Positions 8,441 through 14,606 of a DNA stretch of 18,514 nucleotides are shown piece after piece. The notes below the pieces were generated by a model that was not told where the DNA came from, did not search any database, and saw only the letters and a program-made list of their open reading frames with translations. A program made the translations under genes and the position numbers. The DNA is from an uncultured Blautia sp. (GTDB lineage Bacteria; Bacillota; Clostridia; Lachnospirales; Lachnospiraceae): assembly GCA_900547615.1 (NCBI GenBank), contig URHH01000045.1, forward strand, positions 1 through 18,514, in the 5' to 3' direction. Numbering within the stretch: position 1 is the stretch's first letter; the number at the start of each line of letters is the position of its first letter.

Positions 8441-9151
8441 TTATTTTCCTGTAAACTCTACAACTGCATACGGCTTGCCGCTTTCATCATTTAAAAGCAC
8501 CAGAACTTTTCCCTCTTCTCTGTGTACTGCCGGGAAAATCACATCGTGAAGCTTCGCCTGCTGCTTATATTCCGCTCTCATCTGCCCTACGTAAAAACCT
8601 TCCGGAAGGTAATCCTCAGCCATCTGTATGTACTGACAGTTATTTACATGATGATTTGTGTCAAGATGATGCTTCTGAACAGAAAAGCTCTGACCGTCTG
8701 TACATTCCTTTGGAATTGCGATTTTTCTCGGCGCATATTCCATATCCAGTTTTTCTTCCAGGTCATACCCACGCACGTCCTCTTCTGTCAGTTTTTCCGG
8801 AAGCCCTGTTGTCATGTTGATGTTGCTCCAGTAAGTATTTGCCCAGGCGAGACGCTCGCCTTCTTCTGTCTCCATAACGAAGTTTCGCATTCCCAGAAAG
8901 CCCTTAAACTCATACGGAAAAGTGATGATTTTTATGTTTTCTCCAAGCTTCGGATAGCGGCTTACCACTACCTGCCAGGATGACAGCACCCATACTCTGT
9001 TTCTCTCTTTTATAACTTTCATACCCTGCCCGATCGCTTCTGAATGAAAGGTGCTGCAGTCCTGAAAATAATTCAGGATTCCCGGCAGGGTCAGACAGGC
9101 ATTTTCGCCTGTTTCACTGTATCTGATACGACTGTTGAAACTGTATTTCAT
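8441..9151 (-). CDS. Acyl-ACP thioesterase (FatA/FatB-like)
   Basis: It hydrolyses acyl-ACP to release free fatty acid, ending fatty acid elongation in the cytoplasm. The 236-aa protein has the double hot-dog layout of bacterial members: an N-terminal hot dog (about 1-130) with RIRYSETGENACLTLPGILNYFQD, and a C-terminal hot dog holding DTNHHVNNCQY (164-174), which matches the family catalytic N-x-H-V-x-N-x-x-Y motif. ATG at 9151 is preceded by GGAGG. It lies between a 59-aa small gene and the oxidoreductase with gaps of about 20-35 nt, consistent with one transcript. The chain-length preference is not evident. Confidence 0.95.
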   Translation of the reverse strand: MKYSFNSRIRYSETGENACLTLPGILNYFQDCSTFHSEAIGQGMKVIKERNRVWVLSSWQVVVSRYPKLGENIKIITFPYEFKGFLGMRNFVMETEEGERLAWANTYWSNINMTTGLPEKLTEEDVRGYDLEEKLDMEYAPRKIAIPKECTDGQSFSVQKHHLDTNHHVNNCQYIQMAEDYLPEGFYVGQMRAEYKQQAKLHDVIFPAVHREEGKVLVLLNDESGKPYAVVEFTGK

Positions 9152-9184
9152 TTTTTGCCTCCGTTTTTATTTTTATATAAACAT

Positions 9185-9364
9185 TTAAAACATTTTCCTC
9201 TCTATTGCTTCTCTCTGCCTTTTCTGGAGCAAAAAGTCACCCACCACCTGATAAAACTCCCTCTGTTCCTCTGTCTCTGCTTCCAACATAAGCTGTAACG
9301 TATCTTCCGCGTCAAGACAAGCTATTTCTTCATAAATTTTTTCATATTTTTTCACATCGCACAC
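9185..9364 (-). CDS. 59-aa acidic small protein, GTG start
   Basis: A frame starting with GTG at 9364 is preceded by GGAGGG with 7-nt spacing, an almost ideal site. It encodes 59 residues starting MCDVKKYEKIYEEIA and ending QREAIERKMF. It is highly charged, predicted helical, and has no membrane segment or signal peptide. It fills the gap between the TrmH-like gene and the thioesterase gene (33-34 nt on each side), which would otherwise be an odd 246-nt hole in a tight operon. I recognise no family or function. The ribosome binding site, spacing and clean frame support a real gene. Confidence 0.72.
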   Translation of the reverse strand: MCDVKKYEKIYEEIACLDAEDTLQLMLEAETEEQREFYQVVGDFLLQKRQREAIERKMF

Positions 9365-9397
9365 AATGATACCCTCCTGTCAAAATTTCCTTGTATG

Positions 9398-10246
9398 TTA
9401 TTTTTCTTTATTCCCCAACTGCCAGAATGCCACAGCGCTTGCAGCCGCTACATTCAGAGAATCTACCCCGTGGGACATGGGAATTTTCACTGTGTAATCG
9501 CAGTCTGCAATGGTAGAAGAAGCCAGTCCGTCCCCCTCTGTCCCGAGAATGATCGCCAGTCTGTCCTCTGCCATAAGCTCCGGATCATCAATCCCTACGG
9601 AATCATCTCTCAGAGCAAACGCCGCCGCTTTAAATCCCAGCTCGTGAAAAAGTTTTACCCCTTCCTGCTGCCATAAATCCTTTTCATTTTTCTTTGTTCC
9701 ACAGGAAAGAAACGTCCACGGAATCTGGAAAACCGTTCCCATGCTCACACGGATCGCCCGCCTGTAAAGAGGGTTGCTGCAGTCCGGCGTCAATAAAACT
9801 GCATCTATATTTAATGCAGCGGCAGAACGGAAAATCGCCCCTATATTCGTAGGATTTACCACATTTTCCAATACGGCGATCCGTCTTGCCCCTTCGCAGA
9901 CCGCTTCAACTGACGGAAGTTTCGGCCTGTACATGGCGCAGAGCATTCCTCTTGTAAGATTAAATCCTGTAAGCTGCGTTAATACGTCAAATTCCGCTGT
10001 ATAAACAGGAATATCCCCACACCGCTCTATCAATTCTTTCCCTTCTCCGCCCACATGCCTTCTCTCCGCCAGAAAGGATACGGGAACACAGCCTGCGTCA
10101 AGCGCCCTCTCGATCACCTTGGGACTTTCCGCAATAAACATTCCCTTTTCCGGTTCATGGCGGTTCAAAAGCTGTCCTTCTGAAAGCCTTGCATATACGT
10201 CAAGCTCCGGCGCCATAAAATCTGTTATTTCTATAATATTTGACAT
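9398..10246 (-). CDS. TrmH/SpoU-family RNA 2'-O-methyltransferase
   Basis: This SAM-dependent methyltransferase modifies a ribose in tRNA or rRNA. The 282-aa protein has an N-terminal substrate-binding region (about 1-110) with the RLSEGQLLNRHEPEKGMFIAE lead-in, then the knotted SPOUT domain with all three SpoU motifs: LENVVNPTNIGAIFRSA (about 126-142), IILGTEGDGL (232-241) and IPMSHGVDSLNVAAASA (255-271). The deep trefoil knot of the last motif binds SAM. ATG at 10246 follows AGGAGAG. The target nucleotide cannot be assigned. Directly upstream lies the outer copy of the 38-bp repeat bounding the alarmone-synthetase cassette, so the gene probably once followed the lyase gene directly. Confidence 0.95.
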   Translation of the reverse strand: MSNIIEITDFMAPELDVYARLSEGQLLNRHEPEKGMFIAESPKVIERALDAGCVPVSFLAERRHVGGEGKELIERCGDIPVYTAEFDVLTQLTGFNLTRGMLCAMYRPKLPSVEAVCEGARRIAVLENVVNPTNIGAIFRSAAALNIDAVLLTPDCSNPLYRRAIRVSMGTVFQIPWTFLSCGTKKNEKDLWQQEGVKLFHELGFKAAAFALRDDSVGIDDPELMAEDRLAIILGTEGDGLASSTIADCDYTVKIPMSHGVDSLNVAAASAVAFWQLGNKEK

Positions 10247-10260
10247 TTATTCTCTCCTGT

Positions 10261-10298
10261 CGGCGTAAATCACAGTTCAATCACAAACTGCTCTTCTT
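10261..10298. repeat. 38-bp direct repeat, left copy (duplicated lyase 3' end)
   Basis: This segment matches 11153-11190 at 36 of 38 positions; the differences are at 10266-10267. It re-encodes the last codons and stop of the ureidoglycolate lyase (EEQFVIEL) without the rest of that gene. With bases to 10307 it is also enclosed by CGGCGTAAA and TTTACGCCG, a 9-bp perfect inverted repeat. Confidence 0.9.
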
Positions 10299-10544
10299 TT
10301 ACGCCGCTCTGTTTAATTTGCTTACCTCATCTATAAATTCTTTTAAATCATTGACGTAATGATATGGTTCATACTCTGCATATATCTCCGGGCTATCCAA
10401 AATTACAATTTGTACCCCATCTGCCCTGAGCGCTTCTAATACTCCCGGAAGACATCTAGCTTCATTAATTGTTTTAAATTGATATGCGAGACAACCCTGT
10501 TTATCAAAAACCTTTGCAATCACATAAATTTTTTTATCACCCAT
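10299..10544 (-). CDS. 81-aa protein overlapping the alarmone synthetase gene, candidate antitoxin
   Basis: ATG at 10544 is preceded by GGAGG about 5-6 nt upstream. The start overlaps the end of the synthetase gene by 8 nt (ATGGGTGA), which implies translational coupling. The 81-aa soluble protein begins MGDKKIYVIAKVFDKQGC, has alternating beta and alpha character and ends with an acidic helix (DLKEFIDEVSKL). I recognise no family. Its stop codon directly abuts the left copy of the 38-bp repeat, so it belongs to the inserted cassette. By position it is the best candidate to neutralise the synthetase in a toxSAS-type toxin-antitoxin pair; that role is inference. It could instead be an accessory or unrelated passenger. 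Confidence 0.82.
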   Translation of the reverse strand: MGDKKIYVIAKVFDKQGCLAYQFKTINEARCLPGVLEALRADGVQIVILDSPEIYAEYEPYHYVNDLKEFIDEVSKLNRAA

Positions 10545-11127
10545 TATTTTCCTCCAAAATTTTCAGTTGTAACAGAAAATCCTCTTCTTTTTGTATACTT
10601 CCCGTCTCAAACATCTCGTATAACTTTTTTCCAATTTCTGGTTTTTTATATTTATATACATGTCTGTGACTCCACATATTAAAATAATAATCTTTTCCAC
10701 ACCATAACTGTATTTCTATTGGATAAGCTTTATTATCCCTTTGATAATATAAATGTATTGCTCTATAACCATCATCGATTTTCTTTCCGCTTCTCAAATC
10801 AACCACTCTGAAATACTCTGGAAATTCTGTTGGATAAGTTTCATATTTAAGTCGAAATCCCAGAACATCATTAAAACACTGCTTAAACCCTCCATTATTT
10901 TTTAATGTCTTTTCATATTTTCGTATAATAGAATCTTCACTTTTAAATCGTGATCCGATTAAATTTTCCTGAACCAAAACGTCTATATAACTGGCTCTGT
11001 ATCTTCCAATATCTTCTAAAATTTCCTCCAGAGGTGTCTGACTTAATGATATTTGTTTCAGACTTCTTTTAAGCTGAGATTGATAAGAAAGGACGTCCAA
11101 AATTTCTTTAGATATAAATTTTTCCAC
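10537..11127 (-). CDS. RelA/SpoT-domain small alarmone synthetase-like protein, possible toxSAS toxin
   Basis: A single-domain RelA/SpoT nucleotidyltransferase of 196 aa from GTG at 11127, chosen because GGGGGA lies 6 nt upstream. The longer frame to 11172 would start at TTG inside the repeat and lacks a good site. Synthetase landmarks are present: RFKSEDSIIRK (60-70), DVLGFRL with the metal-binding Asp at 87, GYRAIHLYY (120-128) with the guanine-stacking Tyr121, EIQL with the catalytic Glu138, and MWSHRHVYKYKK. There is no HD hydrolase, TGS or ACT domain. Family members make (p)ppGpp or related alarmones, while toxSAS members pyrophosphorylate tRNA ends. The coupled 81-aa partner and AT-rich cassette favour a toxin, but activity cannot be read from sequence. 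Confidence 0.88.
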   Translation of the reverse strand: MEKFISKEILDVLSYQSQLKRSLKQISLSQTPLEEILEDIGRYRASYIDVLVQENLIGSRFKSEDSIIRKYEKTLKNNGGFKQCFNDVLGFRLKYETYPTEFPEYFRVVDLRSGKKIDDGYRAIHLYYQRDNKAYPIEIQLWCGKDYYFNMWSHRHVYKYKKPEIGKKLYEMFETGSIQKEEDFLLQLKILEENNG

Positions 11128-11152
11128 ATTCACTCCCCCATATAAAGCCAAC

Positions 11153-11190
11153 CGGCGCGAATCACAGTTCAATCACAAACTGCTCTTCTT
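11153..11190. repeat. 38-bp direct repeat, right copy (native lyase 3' end)
   Basis: This copy contains the true C-terminal codons and stop of the ureidoglycolate lyase gene and matches 10261-10298 at 36 of 38 positions. The two copies lie 892 bp apart and enclose the AT-rich cassette with the synthetase and the 81-aa gene. Confidence 0.9.
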
Positions 11191-11653
11191 CCTTTAAATC
11201 CATTACTGTACAATCATTTGCATATGTACATTCCGGCAGAATAATCATTGCCTGCAGTTCTTTCTCATGTGCAGGAAGGGGCGCCAGATGCCAGATAGCA
11301 GTAGAAATCTTTACCAGCGTTCCTCTCGGCACAATAAATGCCTTTGTATATTCCGTTACAGGCGTACCGCCTGACGCCGGCGCAACATGAAGAATCATAT
11401 CGTCATTTAAGGGAAGAATCATTTCCGGCGTCGTCGTGTGATATTCCACCTGTGTAATCTTCATTTCCTCCGGTTTCTTTACAAGAATCGGTGAAAATCC
11501 AATTCTTGTTGTATACGTCTCCGCAATTCTGTCCGGGAAAAATCTGTGAATTTCTCCGTTTAATGAATAGCCCTGCGGCTCTGTCATGGAGTAAAAATTT
11601 CCAAATGGTGCAAAAGTTTCTCTTGTTAATGGCTCTGCTTTTATTGTTCTCAT
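11162..11653 (-). CDS. Ureidoglycolate lyase-family protein (AllA-like)
   Basis: This 163-aa cupin-fold protein resembles the ureidoglycolate lyase family, which releases urea and glyoxylate in allantoin breakdown. The N-terminal LTRETFAPFGNFYSM matches the family opening, and the central beta-rich region (ILPLNDDMILHVAPAS, FIVPRGTLVKI, WHLAPLPA) follows the family pattern. ATG at 11653 is preceded by AGGAG. No other allantoin pathway gene is visible, so the actual substrate may differ. Its 3' end has been duplicated around the neighbouring cassette; the right repeat copy preserves an intact reading frame, so the insertion did not damage it. Confidence 0.85.
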   Translation of the reverse strand: MRTIKAEPLTRETFAPFGNFYSMTEPQGYSLNGEIHRFFPDRIAETYTTRIGFSPILVKKPEEMKITQVEYHTTTPEMILPLNDDMILHVAPASGGTPVTEYTKAFIVPRGTLVKISTAIWHLAPLPAHEKELQAMIILPECTYANDCTVMDLKEEEQFVIEL

Positions 11654-11697
11654 ATTTTTGTCTCCTTTTGTCTTAAATTTCTCTTTTAATTTTTACC

Positions 11698-11834
11698 TTA
11701 TAACATTTTTTCCAGATATTCTCTCACTGCTTCTATAACTATGGTCGCTGATTCAAACAATTCTCTGCTACTTTCAAACTATCCTTTGCTTCCTGCAGAC
11801 GATAAGCACTCAAATCCTTTTGTCTGTTATCCAA
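11698..11834 (-). pseudogene. HepT-like HEPN toxin gene remnant
   Basis: A TTG start at 11834 overlaps the end of the nucleotidyltransferase frame and gives MDNRQKDLSAYRLQEAKDSL, the typical HEPN opening, but the frame stops after 31 codons. In another frame the rest reads FESATIVIEAVREYLEKML and stop, which resembles a HEPN C-terminal helix. The middle of the domain, including the R-x4-6-H RNase motif, is missing. The gene is therefore an internal-deletion scar of a protein usually about 130 aa long and cannot make a toxin. Recognition rests on the short N-terminal match and on the nucleotidyltransferase neighbour. Confidence 0.72.
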
Positions 11835-12155
11835 TTTCAACACCTTCCTTTTTTACATTATCATAAAACGGCAACGCTCCGAGCCAATAATTAAAATGTT
11901 CCTCATTTTCCAACACAGGATTGATAACTATGCCATATTCCATTTCAAATTCAAACGCGACATCGAATATTTTATTCTCAATCTTCTCAATTTCCATATT
12001 AGAAAGCGACGTCAGAATCATAATATCTATATCTGAATTTTCCCGATAATCCCCACGGGCATAAGACCCATATACTATTATTTTTTTTAAGGTTTCTCCA
12101 AGAATTTTTTTACAATCTGCGAAAACTCCAATAAAATTCTCTGCTTTTCATTCAT
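11827..12155 (-). pseudogene. MntA-like minimal nucleotidyltransferase, frameshifted
   Basis: ATG at 12155 has AGGAGG 8 nt upstream and gives MNEKQRILLEFSQIVKKFLEKP then a stop. In the next frame the protein continues KILGETLKKIIVYGSYARGD and on to the stop at 11827. A run of seven A bases (plus-strand T-run near 12105-12111) would restore a 109-aa protein if it had eight. The nucleotidyltransferase signature GS-x10-D-x-D is intact (GSYARGDYRENSDID). In MntA/HepT systems this protein AMPylates and silences the HEPN toxin. With HepT gone, the antitoxin is free to decay. A sequencing error or homopolymer phase variation could also explain the shift. Confidence 0.8.
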
Positions 12156-12186
12156 TTGTCTAACCCTCCTTTTCCATCCTGTTTTT

Positions 12187-12215
12187 ATTATACCCCATTT
12201 ATTTTCTCCTCACAA
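12187..12215 (-). promoter_or_regulatory. Promoter of the decayed MntA/HepT pair
   Basis: TTGTGA (12215-12210), a 17-bp spacer and TATAAT (12192-12187) on the minus strand lie about 30 nt before the MntA start, just past the tRNA terminator. Confidence 0.6.
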
Positions 12216-12217
12216 CG

Positions 12218-12246
12218 AAAAAAGGTACCTTCTTCCGAAGATACCT
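12218..12246 (-). terminator. Intrinsic terminator of tRNA-Gln
   Basis: AGGTATCTTC and GAAGGTACCT pair over 10 bp (one G-U) with a GGAA loop, followed by TTTTTT. It starts 8 nt beyond the tRNA 3' end. Confidence 0.92.
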
Positions 12247-12253
12247 CATTAAG

Positions 12254-12325
12254 CAGGGCTACAAGGATTCGAACCTTGAAATGACGGAGTCAGAGTCCGT
12301 TGCCTTACCGTTTGGCGATAGCCCT
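12254..12325 (-). tRNA. tRNA-Gln (anticodon CTG)
   Basis: A 72-nt cloverleaf reads on the minus strand. The acceptor stem is AGGGCTA with TAGCCCT and a G discriminator; the D arm is GCC-AAACGGTAA-GGC; the anticodon arm is ACGGA-CTCTGAC-TCCGT, giving anticodon CUG; the T arm is CAAGG-TTCGAAT-CCTTG. The 3' CCA is not encoded. It has its own promoter and terminator, so it is transcribed as a single unit. Confidence 0.95.
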
Positions 12326-12368
12326 ATGTGTTTTTGTTTTTTATTTCTTATCGCTCGCGACAAATGGT

Positions 12369-12397
12369 ATTATATACTACCCTTATAAAAAAATCAA
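12369..12397 (-). promoter_or_regulatory. Promoter of tRNA-Gln
   Basis: TTGATT (12397-12392), a 17-bp spacer and TATAAT (12374-12369) are about 44 nt upstream of the tRNA 5' end. The stretch 12326-12521 holds only this promoter, poly-T tracts, the divergent pncB promoter and the pncB leader. Confidence 0.8.
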
Positions 12398-12449
12398 CCC
12401 CTTTTTTTAATTTTTTTTATTTTTTTACGATTTTTTTTGCAAGAGATTG

Positions 12450-12458
12450 TGGTATAAT
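12450..12458 (+). promoter_or_regulatory. Extended -10 promoter of nicotinate phosphoribosyltransferase
   Basis: TGGTATAAT is a TGn-extended perfect -10. Only poly-T occupies the expected -35 position, so the extended element must compensate. The resulting leader of about 57 nt carries a small hairpin (TGCTG-CCAAA-CAGCA, 12475-12489). Confidence 0.6.
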
Positions 12459-12521
12459 GAAAAACAAACACAAATGCTGCCAAACAGCAAATATCTTAAC
12501 CTTAATCAGAGGAGAAAAAGC

Positions 12522-13991
12522 ATGAGAGCAAATAATCTTACCCTGCTCACAGATTTATATGAATTGACCATGATGCAGGGATATTTCAAAAACCCAACAG
12601 ACCAGACGGTTATTTTTGATATGTTTTACCGCACCAATCCCTGCGGCGGCGGTTTCGCCATCTGCGCCGGTCTGGAACAGATGATTGATTATATTGAAAA
12701 CTTAAGATTTACAAAAGAAGATGTGGAATACCTCCGAAGCCTTCATATTTTTGAAGAAGACTTTCTGGAATACTTAAGCAACTTCCGTTTCACAGGCGAT
12801 ATTTACGCCATTCCGGAAGGTACCGTAATTTTCCCAAGAGAGCCTATGGTAAAAGTAGTTGCTCCCATTATGGAAGCGCAGCTCGTAGAAACTGCTATTT
12901 TAAATATCATGAACCATCAGAGCCTGATCGCCACAAAAGCAGCACGCGTCTGCTATGCGGCAAAAGGCGACGGTGTAATGGAGTTTGGACTTCGACGCGC
13001 CCAGGGACCTGACGCCGGTATTTTCGGTGCACGCGCTGCTGTGATCGGCGGCTGCGTGGGAACATCCTGCGTTCTCACAGGACAGATGTTTGACGTACCG
13101 GTTCTGGGAACACACGCCCATTCCTGGATCATGAGTTTCCCGGACGAATATACTGCGTTTAAAACATATGCCAAGATGTATCCTGATTCCTGTACTCTTC
13201 TTGTTGATACTTACGATGTGCTGAAATCCGGTGTTCCAAATGCAATCCGTGTATTTGAGGAAATGCGCGAGGAAGGCATTGTTCCGAAAAAATACGGAAT
13301 CCGCATCGACAGCGGCGATCTGGCCTACCTTTCCAAGGAAGCATATAAAATGCTCGCTGCCGCAGGTTTTGACGACGCTGTGATCTCTGCTTCCAGCGAC
13401 CTCGACGAATACCTGATCGAAAGCCTGAAGGCTCAGGACGCAAAAATCAATTCCTGGGGCGTTGGCACACGCCTTATCACAGCGAATGACAACCCTGCCT
13501 TTGGCGGAGTATACAAGCTTGCCGCTGTAAAAGACAGCGCCGAAAGCGGCTTTGTCCCTAAAATCAAGCTTTCCGAAAACACAGAAAAGGTTACAAATCC
13601 GGGCGATAAGACGGTTTACCGTATCTACAGCAAAACAACAGGAAAAATCAAGGCGGACCTTATCTGTCTCACAGATGAAACACTGGATCCGGAAGAGACA
13701 ATGGTGATCTTCGATCCTGTTGATACCTGGAAAAAAACAAAAATCCTCGGCGGAACATACGAACTTCGCGAGCTTCTTGTTCCTGTCATCAAGGACGGAA
13801 AACGCGTTTATACTTCTCCTTCTGTTATGGAGCTTCGTGAATACTGCCAGAAAGAGCAGAATACTCTCTGGGACGAATCAAGACGTTTTGTAAATCCGCA
13901 GAAAGTTTATGTAGACCTGTCGCAGAAGCTTTACGATATGAAAAAAGACCTTCTGGAAGAAATGAGTGAAAAATCATTAAGCGGCATATAA
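12522..13991 (+). CDS. pncB: Nicotinate phosphoribosyltransferase
   Basis: It makes nicotinate mononucleotide from nicotinate and PRPP with ATP hydrolysis, the first step of the Preiss-Handler NAD salvage route, in the cytoplasm. The 489-aa protein has the family N-terminus (LLTDLYELTMMQGYF), FGLRRAQGPDAG, the phosphoribosyl-site motif GTHAHSW, the RIDSGDL segment and WGVGTRLITA, plus the C-terminal domain of the longer bacterial/eukaryotic-type enzymes. I chose ATG at 12522 because AGAGGAG lies 7 nt upstream; the in-frame ATG at 12447 overlaps the -10 element. It has its own promoter and ends at a strong terminator that sits directly on the next gene's start. Confidence 0.96.
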   Translation: MRANNLTLLTDLYELTMMQGYFKNPTDQTVIFDMFYRTNPCGGGFAICAGLEQMIDYIENLRFTKEDVEYLRSLHIFEEDFLEYLSNFRFTGDIYAIPEGTVIFPREPMVKVVAPIMEAQLVETAILNIMNHQSLIATKAARVCYAAKGDGVMEFGLRRAQGPDAGIFGARAAVIGGCVGTSCVLTGQMFDVPVLGTHAHSWIMSFPDEYTAFKTYAKMYPDSCTLLVDTYDVLKSGVPNAIRVFEEMREEGIVPKKYGIRIDSGDLAYLSKEAYKMLAAAGFDDAVISASSDLDEYLIESLKAQDAKINSWGVGTRLITANDNPAFGGVYKLAAVKDSAESGFVPKIKLSENTEKVTNPGDKTVYRIYSKTTGKIKADLICLTDETLDPEETMVIFDPVDTWKKTKILGGTYELRELLVPVIKDGKRVYTSPSVMELREYCQKEQNTLWDESRRFVNPQKVYVDLSQKLYDMKKDLLEEMSEKSLSGI

Positions 13992-14006
13992 GCTTTTAAA
14001 AGTCAT

Positions 14007-14053
14007 AAACCTCCTTTTCCCATCATAAACATAAAAGGAAAAGGAGGTTTTTT
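14007..14053 (+). terminator. Terminator hairpin that also contains the next gene's ribosome binding site
   Basis: AAACCTCCTTTTCC (14007-14020) pairs perfectly over 14 bp with 14037-14050, loop 16 nt, ending in six T bases (14048-14053). The 3' arm contains AAGGAGG, the ribosome binding site of the gene whose ATG is at 14054. Hairpin formation would thus both end transcription and mask translation initiation. Confidence 0.88.
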
Positions 14054-14605
14054 ATGGACAATCACACCTATATCCGGCTTATTAATAAAGAATATCCTCT
14101 TCCTGCCGGTTTTATTCCGGCAAATCTTGTTGATTCCGGCATTCCATTTGACGCTCCGCCCGGAGATGAAAAACGGCTTTTAGAACCAAAAGCTGCGCGG
14201 GCAGCTCTCTCCCTTTTTCACGCAGCCCGCCAGGAAGGACTGAACCTATATGGAATTTCCGGGTATCGTTCTTATTTTCGCCAGAAACAGCTTTTTACAG
14301 GAAGCCCTTATGTTGCGCCTCCCGGAACGAGCGAACATCAAAGCGGACTTGCTCTGGATCTTTCCTGTCCCTGTATCAACATGGAGCTTTCAGAGGAATT
14401 TGCCGAGACGCCGGAAGGCATCTGGCTTGCCAGAAACGCCTCCCTTTACGGTTTTATCCTGCGGTATCCGAAAAACAAAGAACATATCACGGAATTTCCC
14501 TACGAGCCCTGGCATATCCGGTACGTGACAAAGCCGCTGGCAGCCTGGCTCTCTCTTACCGGAATGGCACTTGAGGAATATCACTCGCTTACGGAAGCTC
14601 TTTAA
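14054..14605 (+). CDS. M15-family D-Ala-D-Ala carboxypeptidase/dipeptidase (VanY/VanXY-like), no signal peptide
   Basis: It is a zinc peptidase predicted to cleave D-Ala-D-Ala of peptidoglycan precursors. In the 183-aa protein SGYRSYFRQ (69-77) matches the substrate-binding motif. GTSEHQSGLALDLS (91-104) gives zinc ligands His95 and Asp102, and EPWHIRYV (151-158) supplies catalytic Glu151 and zinc ligand His154. There is no signal peptide or membrane anchor, unlike VanY, so it would act in the cytoplasm as VanXY enzymes do; cell-wall recycling is another possible role. No vanH, vanA-type ligase or vanRS genes are present, so resistance is not implied. ATG at 14054 follows AAGGAGG, which is locked in the terminator hairpin upstream. 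It converges on spoVT with 1 nt between stops. Confidence 0.9.
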   Translation: MDNHTYIRLINKEYPLPAGFIPANLVDSGIPFDAPPGDEKRLLEPKAARAALSLFHAARQEGLNLYGISGYRSYFRQKQLFTGSPYVAPPGTSEHQSGLALDLSCPCINMELSEEFAETPEGIWLARNASLYGFILRYPKNKEHITEFPYEPWHIRYVTKPLAAWLSLTGMALEEYHSLTEAL

Positions 14606-14606
14606 T

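Noticed and set aside
11128..11172. Longer alarmone synthetase frame starting at TTG 11172
   Set aside because: The start lies inside the duplicated lyase 3' end and has no suitable ribosome binding site, whereas GTG at 11127 has GGGGGA 6 nt upstream.
12400..12445. Poly-T tracts as a terminator for a plus-strand transcript
   Set aside because: No stem precedes them and no plus-strand gene lies upstream. They form the AT-rich spacer between the divergent tRNA and pncB promoters.
14054..14605. Vancomycin resistance determinant
   Set aside because: Only an M15 peptidase is present. There is no D-Ala-D-Lac or D-Ala-D-Ser ligase, dehydrogenase, racemase or two-component system in the window.
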